A stretch of 64,000 bases of DNA from Salinibacterium xinjiangense (GCF_014645015.1 NZ_BMLC01000002.1:372001-436000); one strand, 5' to 3'. Shown: positions 23,649 through 34,933, numbered from the stretch's first letter. Notes: generated by a model not told the origin, from the sequence alone. Program-made: numbers and translations.

Positions 23649-24477
23649 CTCTCGTGCTCGCAGCCGCTCGCGTTCTCTGACCATCACGATTGGCGTCGGC
23701 CTGGCAATCGGCGCGGTCATCACAGCATTCCCGTTCATCTGGATGCTCACCTCGTCTCTCAAACCGCAGAGCGAGTCGATTGACTATCCGCCGACCATCC
23801 TGCCGCAGGCACCGACCCTTGAGTACTACCAGATCCTGTTCACCGAGCTCGATTTCGGACGCTACCTGGTCAACACGCTCATCGTTGTACTAATCAGCTA
23901 CGTCGGTCTCATGCTCATGGCGATGGCGGGCTATGCCTTTGCGAAGTTCGAGTTCAAGGGCAAGAAGGGGCTGTTCTTCCTCGTGTTGGCGACCCTGATG
24001 ATCCCGGTTCAGGTCACGATGATTCCGACCTACCTCATCATCAACGGGCTGAATCTCACCAATACCCTCGTGGGGATAGCGCTGCCAACGCTCGTGAGCG
24101 GGTTCAGCATCTTCTTGTTCCGACAATTCATGACAACGATCCCCACCGAGATGCTCGAAGCGGCGCGCTTGGATGGCGCCGGGGAGTTGCGCACGTTCTG
24201 GCAGATAGTGCTTCCGATGTCCAAGCCGATCCTCGCGGTGCAGGTCGTGCTGACCTTCATCACCGGATGGAACAGTTTTCTTTGGCCGCTCATCCTCTCC
24301 AGCGATCAGAAGCTTTACACACTCTCCGTCGGCCTCAACCTGCTCAACCAGCAACTCGCGGTCAACCCTTCGCTGCAAATGGCTGGCGCCTCGGTGATGG
24401 TGCTGCCGATTCTCATCGTCTTCATCATCTTCCAGCGCTATGTCATCCAGGGCTTCGCTCTGTCCGGATTGAAATGA
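23638..24477 (+). CDS. Sugar ABC transporter permease (MalG type)
   Basis: 279 residues, six membrane segments, with the EAA motif EMLEAARLDGAGELRTFWQI and the C-terminal RYVIQGFALSGLK typical of MalG-like permeases. It starts inside the end of the first permease gene and its stop overlaps the GH5 start (ATGA at 24474-24477), a fully coupled operon. Confidence 0.9.
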   Translation: MSTDSRARSRSRSLTITIGVGLAIGAVITAFPFIWMLTSSLKPQSESIDYPPTILPQAPTLEYYQILFTELDFGRYLVNTLIVVLISYVGLMLMAMAGYAFAKFEFKGKKGLFFLVLATLMIPVQVTMIPTYLIINGLNLTNTLVGIALPTLVSGFSIFLFRQFMTTIPTEMLEAARLDGAGELRTFWQIVLPMSKPILAVQVVLTFITGWNSFLWPLILSSDQKLYTLSVGLNLLNQQLAVNPSLQMAGASVMVLPILIVFIIFQRYVIQGFALSGLK

Positions 24478-26015
24478 GTTCCATGCAATTTCCCGCCCGC
24501 CCAGCCGACTTCGCTGGTTTCATCCACCGCTCCGGCACCGACCTCGTTGACGGACACGGCACCGCCCTGCTGCTGCGCGGCATGGGCATCGGCAACTGGA
24601 CGCTGCCAGAGGGCTACATGTGGAAATTCGGCCCCGGTGCCGAGTCGCCCCGCGAGATCGAGGCGCTGACCCAGCGGCTTCTCGGCGAGAACTCGGCCAA
24701 TTTCTGGGCGGGCTTTCGCGCGAACTTCTTCAATGAGTCCGACGTGCAGCGCATTGCAGAGAGCGGGTTTGACCACGTTCGGCTGCCGATCAACTCCCGG
24801 CTGCTGATCGACGACGCGGGCACACCGCTCGAGGCCGGGTTCGCGATGATCGATGACGTGATCCGCTGGTGCCGCACCCACCGCCTTTGGGTGCTGCTCG
24901 ATCTGCACGGGGCGCCCGGCGGCCAGACCGGCACGAACATCGACGACTCTCCCAACAACAAGCCAGAGCTTTTCATGGATGCGCGATACCGCCACCTCAC
25001 CCTTACGCTCTGGGGCGAGATCGCGCGCCGCTATGCCGACGAAACCGTCGTCATGGGCTACGACCTGCTCAACGAGCCGATCCCCAACGAGTGGACGGAG
25101 CTGTACAACCCTGATCTCGTGCTGCTGTACCAAGAGCTGACCCGCGTCATCCGCGAGGTCGATCGGAACCACCTCATCATGTACGAGGGATCGCACTGGG
25201 CCACCAACTGGCAGATCTTTGATGAGGTGTGGGACGACAACTCGTGCCTGCAGTTTCACAAGTACTGGTCGCCGCCTGACACCGCAACGATTCAAAAGTT
25301 TCTCGACTCGCGTGAGGCCCTCGGCCTGCCCATCTACATGGGCGAGGGCGGAGAGAACAACCTCGAGTGGCTTTACACCGCCTGGCGCCTCTACGAAGGC
25401 AACAACATCGGCTGGAACTTCTGGCCGTGGAAGAAAATCGACACCGCCACCTCGCCCACGTCGATCCGGCTGCCCGCGCGCTGGCACCAACTGGTCGAGC
25501 ACGTTGCGGGCGGGCCTGCTCCCATCAATGCGCAGTCGATCTTCGATGAGCTGCTCGAGAACATGAAGCTCGAGAACTGCCAGTGGCAACCGGAGGTGAT
25601 TCAGGCCATCACTGCGGTCGAGCCGCACGAGATCCCGGCGTGGGGTTTCGGGTTTCGCGGTCGAGGCGAGTCGTTCGAAACCTCGCGAGCGACACCCCTC
25701 GCAGCGATGCGAGACACCGAGGCCGTCACCATCCGCTACGCCGAGCCGGCGACCCGTGACGGCCACTGGTTCGAGCACACCGACGGCCGCGACTACAGCG
25801 AGAGCGAACGCATGGTCGTCGATCTCGTCGAAGGGGACTGGCTTGAGTTCGAGCTCAGCCGCCCGGTCGACGTCACGCGTGTCACCGTCGATGACGCGCC
25901 GCCGAGCGTCATGATCGAGCCGAGCGAACGCGGCTTTCGCGTGACCGCACTGTCTGCCGTCACCGTGGCGCGCCTGAGGATCGATCAACAGCAGACAGAT
26001 CTGAACATGACGTAA
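24474..26015 (+). CDS. GH5-family glycoside hydrolase, intracellular
   Basis: 513 residues from the ATG overlapping the permease stop. The TIM-barrel GH5 pattern is clear: LLLRGMGIGNWTLPEG, FDHVRLPIN, WVLLDLHGAPGGQTG, the acid/base in YDLLNEPIP (about E201) and the nucleophile in IYMGEGGENN (about E290). There is no signal peptide, so it acts on imported oligosaccharides such as cello- or gluco-oligomers after transport. A C-terminal beta-rich region of about 130 residues follows the barrel (from EIPAWGFGFRGR). It is the last gene of the operon; no clear terminator follows, and the next 700 bp are AbiEi remains. Confidence 0.87.
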   Translation: MSSMQFPARPADFAGFIHRSGTDLVDGHGTALLLRGMGIGNWTLPEGYMWKFGPGAESPREIEALTQRLLGENSANFWAGFRANFFNESDVQRIAESGFDHVRLPINSRLLIDDAGTPLEAGFAMIDDVIRWCRTHRLWVLLDLHGAPGGQTGTNIDDSPNNKPELFMDARYRHLTLTLWGEIARRYADETVVMGYDLLNEPIPNEWTELYNPDLVLLYQELTRVIREVDRNHLIMYEGSHWATNWQIFDEVWDDNSCLQFHKYWSPPDTATIQKFLDSREALGLPIYMGEGGENNLEWLYTAWRLYEGNNIGWNFWPWKKIDTATSPTSIRLPARWHQLVEHVAGGPAPINAQSIFDELLENMKLENCQWQPEVIQAITAVEPHEIPAWGFGFRGRGESFETSRATPLAAMRDTEAVTIRYAEPATRDGHWFEHTDGRDYSESERMVVDLVEGDWLEFELSRPVDVTRVTVDDAPPSVMIEPSERGFRVTALSAVTVARLRIDQQQTDLNMT

Positions 26016-26112
26016 TAAGAGCATGCCGCGAGTACTTCGCTCTTGTCGTTGGGTCGACGGACTAGCCCGAAGGCCTTGGCGACAAAAGTTAAATCTTCCA
26101 ACCTGTCGATTC

Positions 26113-26485
26113 GCCGATCCAGATCGAGGACGGTGTTTCGTCCGCGAGGTAGTGCACTGCGGTGGTGCCGCCGCTGAGCGCACGATCAACCTCATCCTCA
26201 ATAAGAAGTTCTTGGGCGGCGGGCAAGGGTGTCGAGACGATGGTGTCGGCGCGCAGGTTGCGGTGGGCGGCGAAGGCTTCGAGGAGCTTCTCGGGCGAGA
26301 CGACTGTGTACCCGCGGCGGGGTTCGGGCGGACAGCACCGATGTTGACAAGTCGCCCGCGCGCTTGGTGAGTCGCCGACGGTGCGACCGACGGAGTATCA
26401 GCGATGTCGCTGATACTGTGCGAATCGCGCTGATCTTCGAGCGCGGCGTCGGTCAAAGCGCGCCAGATTATCTTGTTATTTGTCG
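26113..26485 (-). pseudogene. Decayed AbiEi-like antitoxin, N-terminal part (copy 3)
   Basis: The minus strand reads MTDAALEDQRDSHSISDIAD-TPSVAPSATHQARGRLVNIG-AVRPN, then shifts frame but continues as DNA similarity to the intact gene up to the GGRNTVADL codons. Similarity ends near 26113. Copy 2 at 18312-18610 holds the complementary C-terminal part, with an overlap of roughly 60 bp. Confidence 0.7.
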
Positions 26486-26505
26486 TCGCTGCATGCTCGC
26501 GGCTG

Positions 26506-26568
26506 TTATTTAAATATGGAGGCGAGCATCTATTTAAATATGGAGGCGAGCATCCGTGTTTTTATGGA
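26506..26568. repeat. AbiE operator relic with 23-bp direct repeat
   Basis: ATTTAAATATGGAGGCGAGC occurs twice in tandem, each followed by ATC, then CGTGTTTTTATGGAT. It corresponds to the palindromic operator of the intact locus (16736-16771) after duplication and drift. Confidence 0.5.
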
Positions 26569-26586
26569 TTCAATCGGGCGCCGTCT

Positions 26587-26715
26587 TGCACACATCTGTG
26601 AGCAAACGAATCAGAACGAGCATGGTCGTAGTCACCAATAATCATTGAGTTTCCGAGGATGTTGAGTCGATGCCGCGTGTTCAAAGGGTGAATATCGGGC
26701 ACGAGCGCCTCCGAA
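26587..26715 (+). repeat. Att-like copy E at the thiamine-gene border
   Basis: Degenerate relatives of the copy D features appear in the same order: TGCACACATCTGTGAGCAAA (26587 on), CCGAGGATGTTGAG, GCCGCGTGTTCAAAG and GAATATCGGGCACGAG-CGCCTCC (26690-26712). It ends a few bases before the thiF stop codon and so marks the right edge of the accessory region. Confidence 0.5.
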
Positions 26716-26719
26716 GTAC

Positions 26720-28930
<2,211 letters not shown>

Positions 28931-28934
<4 letters not shown>

Positions 28935-30166
28935 GAGTGAACTCCTTCGTCTATGGGTGAAAATTCTGGGGATGGGGTGGAAAAGCGGTCCGGGCGAAAA
29001 CGAATCCACCGATCATCGGTGATTCCCTCGATCATGCGGAGACAGTATTGCGCGGCTATCGGGGTGAGCAGCACGCCGTGGCGGAAGAATCCGGTGGCGA
29101 TGATGAGCCCGGCGATGTCGGGGGAGTTCTCGCCGGTGGCACGGGCAACCCGTCCGAGCAGTGGTGCGTTGTCCGGCGTGCCCGGTCGGGCACGGGCGGT
29201 CACCTCCAGGAGTTCAAGCTCGGCGACCGCCGGCACCAGCGCCTGGGCGTCGCGCAGCAGTTGGTACACGCCGCCAGCCGATACCTCGGCAGAACCGTCT
29301 TCACGTTGAGTGGCCCCGATCACCACAGTTCCGTCGGAGCGGGGAACGAGGTAGACCGGCACGCCGCGGACGAGGCCACGGACGGTGGCGGTGAGGAGCG
29401 GCCGAAGATGCTCGGGAACGCGCAGGCGCAAAATGTCGCCGTAAACCGGGCGGAGCGGGAGGGACAGCGTGGCCGGCAAGCCGTCAAGCGATGCGGCCGC
29501 AATCCCATTGGCCACGACCACCTCACCCGCCATCACCGCGGAGCCATCCTCGAGTGTCACTCCCGTGACGCGAGAGGACGAATCCCCTCGGTGCTCATGC
29601 AGCAATCCGACCGCGTTGTGCCTGACGGAATGGTCCTCAGACCATCCGTGATCGCGAGCGCTCGCGGCGATTGCAGACTGCAGCCGTTCGGCCAGTTTTC
29701 GGGGGTCGACCTGATGATCGCGCTCAATGAGGAACGCACTGGACAGCTGCGGGCTGAGGAGCGGTTCGAGTGCGCGCGCCTCGCGAATAGTCAGCGGCTG
29801 TACCGAAAGCCCATTGGCCAATTGCACCTCGCGCAGGTCGGCAAGCGACTGCCGGTCGGCAGCATCCGCACCGACGCTCAGGGTCCTGGTCGTTTGGTAG
29901 CCGGTCGCATCGACATCCGTTCCCAGGGATTGCACGAACGCGGGGTAGAGCGAGGCGGAGGCGAGCATCAGCTCGAGCAGGTGCTCTTCCTGGTAGTGCA
30001 GTTCGCTTACCGGGGCAAGCATTCCGGCTGCGGCATACGTTGCCCCGGCGGCGGGCATGGGGTCGATCACAGCGACGCTTCGGCCCGACTGGGCGACGGC
30101 CCAGGCGATTCCAAGCCCGACGATCCCGCCGCCGATCACCGCAACATCCACCGCGCGGTCAGCCAT
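28931..30166 (-). CDS. thiO: Glycine oxidase ThiO
   Basis: 411 residues of the DAO family. The N-terminal FAD motif VAVIGGGIVGLGIAWAVAQS is followed by GATYAAAGMLAPVSE, typical of ThiO. VPVYLVPRSDGTVVIGATQ and the C-terminal ATGFFRHGVLLTPIAA are also present. It oxidises glycine to the imine used by ThiG. It is the first gene of the operon, divergent from thiE with 70 bp between; no TPP riboswitch is visible in that gap, so control differs from the two riboswitch transcripts nearby. Confidence 0.92.
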
Positions 30167-30236
30167 GATCCGGCCTCACGAGGTGTGCTGTTGCTGGTGC
30201 TTCACGCATGCGGGAATGGCCTTTAGAGTTGGCTGA

Positions 30237-30878
30237 ATGGACCACATGACTGCCCGGCTCTACCTGTGCACCGATGCCAGAAAAAAAAGCGGCGACTTCG
30301 CGCAATTTCTCGAAGCGGCGTTCGCGGGCGGAGTAGACATCATCCAACTGCGAGACAAGACCATCGAAGCCGCTGAGGAGCTGGAACTTCTCGAGATTCT
30401 TCGAGCGGTCGCGGAGCGCCATGGTCGGCTCTGGGCCGTGAACGATCGGGCCGACATCGCCCTGCTGGCGGCGACTCCGGTCCTGCACCTCGGTCAAAAA
30501 GACCTGCCGCTGCCGGCCGCTCGACGGGTTGTCGGCGACACACCGCGGATCGGTCTTTCCACTCACTCGAGGGAGCAGATCGATGCCGCAGCGGTAGTCG
30601 ATGGGCTTGACTACTTTTGCGTCGGGCCGGTCTGGGCTACGCCAACCAAGCCGGGGCGTGCGGCGGTGGGAATCGAGCTTGTGCGTTACGCGGCCGAGCA
30701 CACCAGCGCGAGCGGAATCCTCCGGCCGTGGTTCGCTATCGGGGGTGTCGACCAGGGGACCATCGAGCAGGTGGTCGAGGCCGGAGCCAGCCGCGTTGTC
30801 GTCGTTCGAGCGATAACCGACGCGGATGACCCGACCGATGCCGCCCAGCGGCTGCTCGCCTGCCTGCCGCCCCACTAG
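30237..30878 (+). CDS. thiE: Thiamine-phosphate synthase ThiE
   Basis: 213 residues. The family motifs are [72 protein letters not shown] and [14 protein letters not shown]. It joins HMP-pyrophosphate and thiazole phosphate. The ATG at 30237 or the one at 30246 may be the start. It is divergent from thiO and convergent with thiD-tenA. Confidence 0.94.
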   Translation: MDHMTARLYLCTDARKKSGDFAQFLEAAFAGGVDIIQLRDKTIEAAEELELLEILRAVAERHGRLWAVNDRADIALLAATPVLHLGQKDLPLPAARRVVGDTPRIGLSTHSREQIDAAAVVDGLDYFCVGPVWATPTKPGRAAVGIELVRYAAEHTSASGILRPWFAIGGVDQGTIEQVVEAGASRVVVVRAITDADDPTDAAQRLLACLPPH

Positions 30879-30912
30879 GTGCGCGCGGGATTCCCATCGC
30901 ACCGGAGTCGGC

Positions 30913-32451
30913 TCAGATCCCGGCATAGCTGACCCCCGCGAAAAGCCGTGGGGCGTCGAAAAACTCGAGTTCCAGCCGCGAAGAGGTCGAGAATGCGGCC
31001 CGCATCGCCGCCCGTTCCTCGGTGTTGGCAAGGCCGGCCGCCTCATCGGTGAGGTCGATGGCTCTCCTGGTGGCGGCGGCAAAGCCCTCATCGACATAGG
31101 TTTCGAGCCAGGCGGCGTAGGGATGCGAAGCACCGTCGGCCCGCGCCAGGAAGTCTGCGTAGAGCTGGTCACCCACCTCCGAATAGAGCCAGAAACAGGG
31201 GAGGATCGCCGCAAGGAGAACGGCATAGTTTCCTCGCTCGCTCACCGCAGAGAGGTGGTTGAGGTAACTCTCGGTGACTGGGCTGGGCAGCTTCGGCGCG
31301 TTGTGATCTTGCAGCCAGTTGCGGTGCAGCTCCGACTCGACCTCCGCGCACTGCCGGGCCGACTCTGCCAGAAATACCCGTGCGCTCTCATCTGGTGCGA
31401 GCGCACTTGCCCGCTCGAGCACGCGAGAGTACGCGCTGAGGTACAGCGCGTCCTGAGCGAGATAGTAGGAGAACTGCTCTTCGGCCAGGGCACCGCTGCC
31501 GAGCGCCGTGACGAACGGCAGTTCGAAGATCGCGAGGCGGATCGCTTCGATATCGCGCCAGAGCACGTCGGTGAAATTCTGCCTGGGCGCAGTGACTTCG
31601 GCGAACAGCCGATGAAAGTGATGGATCGGGCCGTTGCCCATTCCGACCTCCAGGTCGTCGGCGTGGGCGAGCGCATCCTGCAGCCAATCCTTGACCTCGG
31701 CGAGGGATTCGACCCAGTCGCCCGTGCGCGCCTGTACCGTGGCGATCGCCGACGAGAGCGAGCAGCCCGTGCCGTGGGTGTTGCTCGTGACAATGCGGGG
31801 AGAGAGAAACTCGACCACGCTCGTCGGCAGTAACCCCTGGGTGTTCACCAGGGCGTCGGGGCAGTGCGCCTCGGTCAGGTGACCTCCCTTGACCAGCACG
31901 GTGACGCACGACAACGACGACAACCGCTTGCCCTGTTCGATGGCCTCTGCCCAGTTTCGGGCCAGCGGTTCCGCCAGCAGCACCGCCAATTCAGGCAGGT
32001 TGGGGGTGACCAGATCCACGAGGGAGACCAGGTCGCGCAGCGCCTGCTCTGCCGAGGGGTCAAGGAGCCGGTCTCCGCTGGTCGCCACCATCACCGGGTC
32101 AAGCACGACCAAGGGCGGACGGCAGGCTTCGAGCCAGGAACGCACCTCACGGATCACCTCGACATCCGCGAGCATTCCGATCTTGACGGCGTCGATGGTG
32201 ACGTCATCGCTGACCGCGTCCAGTTGCTCTCGAAGGAACGCCACCGGTGGCGTGTGCACCGATCGCACCCCGCGGGTATTCTGCGCGACGAGGGCCGTGA
32301 CCACCGCCATTCCGTACCCACCATTGGCCGCGATGCTTTTCAAGTCGGCGTGGATGCCCGCGCCTCCCGTCGGGTCGGTCCCGGCAATGCTGAGGATTCG
32401 AGGGGTAGCTCGTAAGACCGGGTTTGCACCGTATAGGTTCAACTTCGACAT
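30913..32451 (-). CDS. thiD: HMP(-P) kinase ThiD fused to TenA/thiaminase II domain
   Basis: A two-domain fusion of 512 residues. Residues 1-270 are ThiD (ILSIAGTDPTGGAGIHADLK, AVKIGMLAD, LDPVMVATSG, TSNTHGTGCSLSSAIA). Residues 275-512 are a TenA-like thiaminase II/aminopyrimidine aminohydrolase, with the catalytic cysteine probably in LLAAILPCFWLYSEVG and a glutamate in the C-terminal SRLELEFFD. The fusion links HMP salvage to its phosphorylation. The start is uncertain: GGAGGG lies directly against the ATG at 32451 (no spacing) but 9 bases before a TTG at 32442, so TTG may be the real start. A TPP riboswitch precedes it. Confidence 0.93.
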   Translation of the reverse strand: MSKLNLYGANPVLRATPRILSIAGTDPTGGAGIHADLKSIAANGGYGMAVVTALVAQNTRGVRSVHTPPVAFLREQLDAVSDDVTIDAVKIGMLADVEVIREVRSWLEACRPPLVVLDPVMVATSGDRLLDPSAEQALRDLVSLVDLVTPNLPELAVLLAEPLARNWAEAIEQGKRLSSLSCVTVLVKGGHLTEAHCPDALVNTQGLLPTSVVEFLSPRIVTSNTHGTGCSLSSAIATVQARTGDWVESLAEVKDWLQDALAHADDLEVGMGNGPIHHFHRLFAEVTAPRQNFTDVLWRDIEAIRLAIFELPFVTALGSGALAEEQFSYYLAQDALYLSAYSRVLERASALAPDESARVFLAESARQCAEVESELHRNWLQDHNAPKLPSPVTESYLNHLSAVSERGNYAVLLAAILPCFWLYSEVGDQLYADFLARADGASHPYAAWLETYVDEGFAAATRRAIDLTDEAAGLANTEERAAMRAAFSTSSRLELEFFDAPRLFAGVSYAGI

Positions 32452-32527
32452 CCCTCCGCTAGTGCTAACTAGACAGGTTCAACGGGTATTTTTCTCAGCG
32501 CACGCATTTTGCGGGGCACCCCGTGTC
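32451..32527 (-). ncRNA. TPP riboswitch (THI element) for thiD-tenA
   Basis: The minus strand carries the conserved THI pieces in order: ACGGGGTGCCC, GCGCTGAGA, ATACCCGTTGAACCTG, a short stem (CTAGT/ACTAG), and CGGAGGGA. The terminal GGAGGGA, part of the riboswitch end, is also the only ribosome-binding site for thiD-tenA. TPP binding should therefore block translation directly. No T-tailed terminator hairpin is seen. Confidence 0.9.
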
Positions 32528-32554
32528 AATAAAAAGCTTAGCTTGGTGCGGTCG

Positions 32555-34933
32555 TCAATTGCCCACCTGCGCCAGGAGGATGAGCCCCGCCGGGATGGCG
32601 GCTACGACGATCCCGATCCCGATCAGGACAGAGTCGGCGGCTGTCCACGGAGCAGGTTCCGCCCAGGAGCGGCCAACGCCCGAGGCGAGGGGCAACGAGA
32701 AGCCCCTCGCCTCCATTGCCACCGCCATCCGTCCCGCCTGGCGAAGCGACTGCAGGAGAAGTCCGAAGGTGAGGGCCGTAGCGGTCCGGATGCGGGCAAC
32801 CGGGGAACGGCCACCCGCCAATCCCCGAATCCGCCGGGTTCTGGCCAACTGTTGCCACTGATCGACCAGCGTGTCGAATCGTTGCATCGCAGCGACCGCA
32901 GCAACGACCGGTCGGGGCGGAAAGTGCAGCCTCTGCGCGAGATGGTCGCCGAGGGCGAACGGATCAATCATCCCTGCCATGAGGATGCCGGGAAGCACAA
33001 AGAAAGCAACCCGAAGACCGGCGGTTATCCCCACCGCCACATCCTGGCCGGTGCTGAGCAACCAGCCAGAAAAGCCCACCGAAAACACCGCGAGCAGCCC
33101 GGGCAGCAATCGCGCAGAGGGTCGTACCCAACCAAACACCATCGGCGCGAGCACCGCCTCAACCAGAAGGGCCACCGCACCGACGCGAACGTCAGTGATG
33201 AACAGTGCTCCGATCGCGAGCAGAATCGACGATCCGAGCAGCGACAGCGGCCCACACCGTGCCGCGAGCCCACGTCCCGACCGTCGGCGAGGCCGCGCCG
33301 CCATGGTGGTCACCGGCGGTGGGGTTTCCACTATCGAGGGCGCACCGTGTGCACCCTCGACAACCCGACCGTGGTCGAGGCGGATCACTCGATCGGCCAG
33401 CTCGATGAGATGCGCATCATGGGTTGCCACGATAACGGCCAGCCCTGCAGCTCTCGACGCTGTGATGACTCCGGCTACGGCGGTCCAGGTGAGGCGATCC
33501 TGACCAACTGTCGGCTCGTCCAATACCAGCACGCTCGGACCGTGGGCTATCGCGCCAACGAGGGCGAGACGCCTGAGTTCGCCGCCCGAGAGCAGATGCG
33601 GATCGCTCTCCCGGAGGCCGGCCAGCCCAAGAGCCGTGAGCAGGCCCGTGACTCGCGCTTCAGCGACCTGCTCGTCGCGATCGAGTATTCGACAGGTGCT
33701 CATTGCGTCATCCCAGACCGTCTGGGCGACGATAGCGAGCTCGGCCTGTTGGGGAACCCACCCCACGCGGGAGGCAAGATCGGGGGATCTCCAGTTGCAC
33801 AGTTGAGCCGAGGAATTCGCGCCCACGACCCCGCCAGCGTGCACTGTGCCGCCGGACGGAACGCTCAGGCCGGCGAGCAGCGCCGCGAGCGTGGACTTGC
33901 CGGCACCACTGGCCCCTACGACTGCCAATATTTCGCCTGCTCGGGCAATCGCGTTGATCTGCGATAACACGGGCGATGCGAGAACGGATGGCGCCAGCGT
34001 GTCAGTGGCGGTCAAACCGACGCGCGGTGTGCGATTCACGGTCACCATGTCAGCAACCACGGCGGGAGTTCCGTGCCCACCGACCTCATCGAACGGAATG
34101 ACCAGTTCAGGACTGAGCCGAAGCGGTACTGGAGGTGGGGCCTCGGGAATCCAGACCCCCAGGGCTGCCAGGGTCTCGGAATGGGCTGCCAGCGTCTCTG
34201 TCGCCGGTCCATCGGCGACGACGATGCCGGCAGCACTCAAGACGATAACTCGATCGATTTTGTCGAGCCAGTTATCGAAATGATGCTCCACGATGATGAT
34301 CGTCGCAGCGGTATCGGCGACCACTGCGCAGATCGCGTTGCGCACGACCGCCGAAGCGACTGGATCGAGCATTGCGGTCGGTTCATCGAGCAGGATGAGC
34401 CGAGGTCCAAGCGCGAGGACCCCGGCGAGTGCCAGGCGCTGGGACTCGCCGCCGGACATGGCATCAACCGGATGCTCGAACCCGTGCGGGAATCCGACAG
34501 CATCCAGCGATTCCCGCACTCGTTGCCAGATTTCTTTGCGCGACAGCCCAAGGTTTTCCGGCCCGAAGGCAACCTCTCGACCAACCCGACCGGCGACCAT
34601 GGCGTCGGCCGGGTCCTGCACGAGAAGGCCGGCGGATGAACCCCCCTCGTGCGGATCCCTGCCATCAACGGAGATAGATCCCTCCAACTGCCCTGACTCG
34701 ACCGTCGTCAGGACCCCGGCGATCGCTCGCAGCAGGGTTGACTTACCTGAACCGCTGGGACCGATGAGCAATATGCGCTCTCCCGGTTCAGCGTGCAGGG
34801 TGACCCCGGAAAGCACCGGTGTGTCCTGACCGTAAGGTCGCCACGTCACGTCACGGACGTCGAGCCGAGCGCCGCCTATGCCGGGTGCGGGTTGTGGGGT
34901 GTCGACCTCGTCAGCGGGATCGGCGTGACTCAC
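32555..34933 (-). CDS. Fused ECF transporter EcfA-EcfA-EcfT for thiamine precursor (YkoD-YkoC fusion)
   Basis: 792 residues from a GTG at 34933, chosen because AGGAG lies 4 bases upstream. Two ABC ATPase domains are present. The first has Walker A GPSGSGKST, signature MSGGESQRLAL and Walker B LILLDEPTA. The second has GASGAGKST, LLSGGELRRLAL and VLVLDEPTV. A C-terminal membrane domain follows with four or five segments and the EcfT coupling motifs (LARTRRIRGLAGG, VAMEARGF). In most bacteria the T protein is a separate gene. It overlaps ykoE by 23 bp. With YkoE and a TPP riboswitch it should import HMP or thiamine. Confidence 0.9.
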   Translation of the reverse strand: MSHADPADEVDTPQPAPGIGGARLDVRDVTWRPYGQDTPVLSGVTLHAEPGERILLIGPSGSGKSTLLRAIAGVLTTVESGQLEGSISVDGRDPHEGGSSAGLLVQDPADAMVAGRVGREVAFGPENLGLSRKEIWQRVRESLDAVGFPHGFEHPVDAMSGGESQRLALAGVLALGPRLILLDEPTAMLDPVASAVVRNAICAVVADTAATIIIVEHHFDNWLDKIDRVIVLSAAGIVVADGPATETLAAHSETLAALGVWIPEAPPPVPLRLSPELVIPFDEVGGHGTPAVVADMVTVNRTPRVGLTATDTLAPSVLASPVLSQINAIARAGEILAVVGASGAGKSTLAALLAGLSVPSGGTVHAGGVVGANSSAQLCNWRSPDLASRVGWVPQQAELAIVAQTVWDDAMSTCRILDRDEQVAEARVTGLLTALGLAGLRESDPHLLSGGELRRLALVGAIAHGPSVLVLDEPTVGQDRLTWTAVAGVITASRAAGLAVIVATHDAHLIELADRVIRLDHGRVVEGAHGAPSIVETPPPVTTMAARPRRRSGRGLAARCGPLSLLGSSILLAIGALFITDVRVGAVALLVEAVLAPMVFGWVRPSARLLPGLLAVFSVGFSGWLLSTGQDVAVGITAGLRVAFFVLPGILMAGMIDPFALGDHLAQRLHFPPRPVVAAVAAMQRFDTLVDQWQQLARTRRIRGLAGGRSPVARIRTATALTFGLLLQSLRQAGRMAVAMEARGFSLPLASGVGRSWAEPAPWTAADSVLIGIGIVVAAIPAGLILLAQVGN

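Larger units (their letters stand above)
26016..26719. other. Remnant-filled gap before thiamine genes
   Basis: No intact gene. It contains the N-terminal part of a decayed AbiEi (26113-26485), a direct-repeat operator relic (26506-26568) and att-like copy E (26587-26715). Confidence 0.65.

Noticed and set aside
24438-26456. Very long minus-strand open frame (672 codons) opposite the GH5 gene
   Set aside because: It is antisense to a clear GH5 gene and only open because of GC-rich codon bias; its upstream end is the AbiEi remnant.
31889-33967. 692-codon plus frame opposite thiD-tenA and the ECF gene
   Set aside because: Runs across two clear minus-strand genes and the riboswitch; low-complexity arginine/serine translation.
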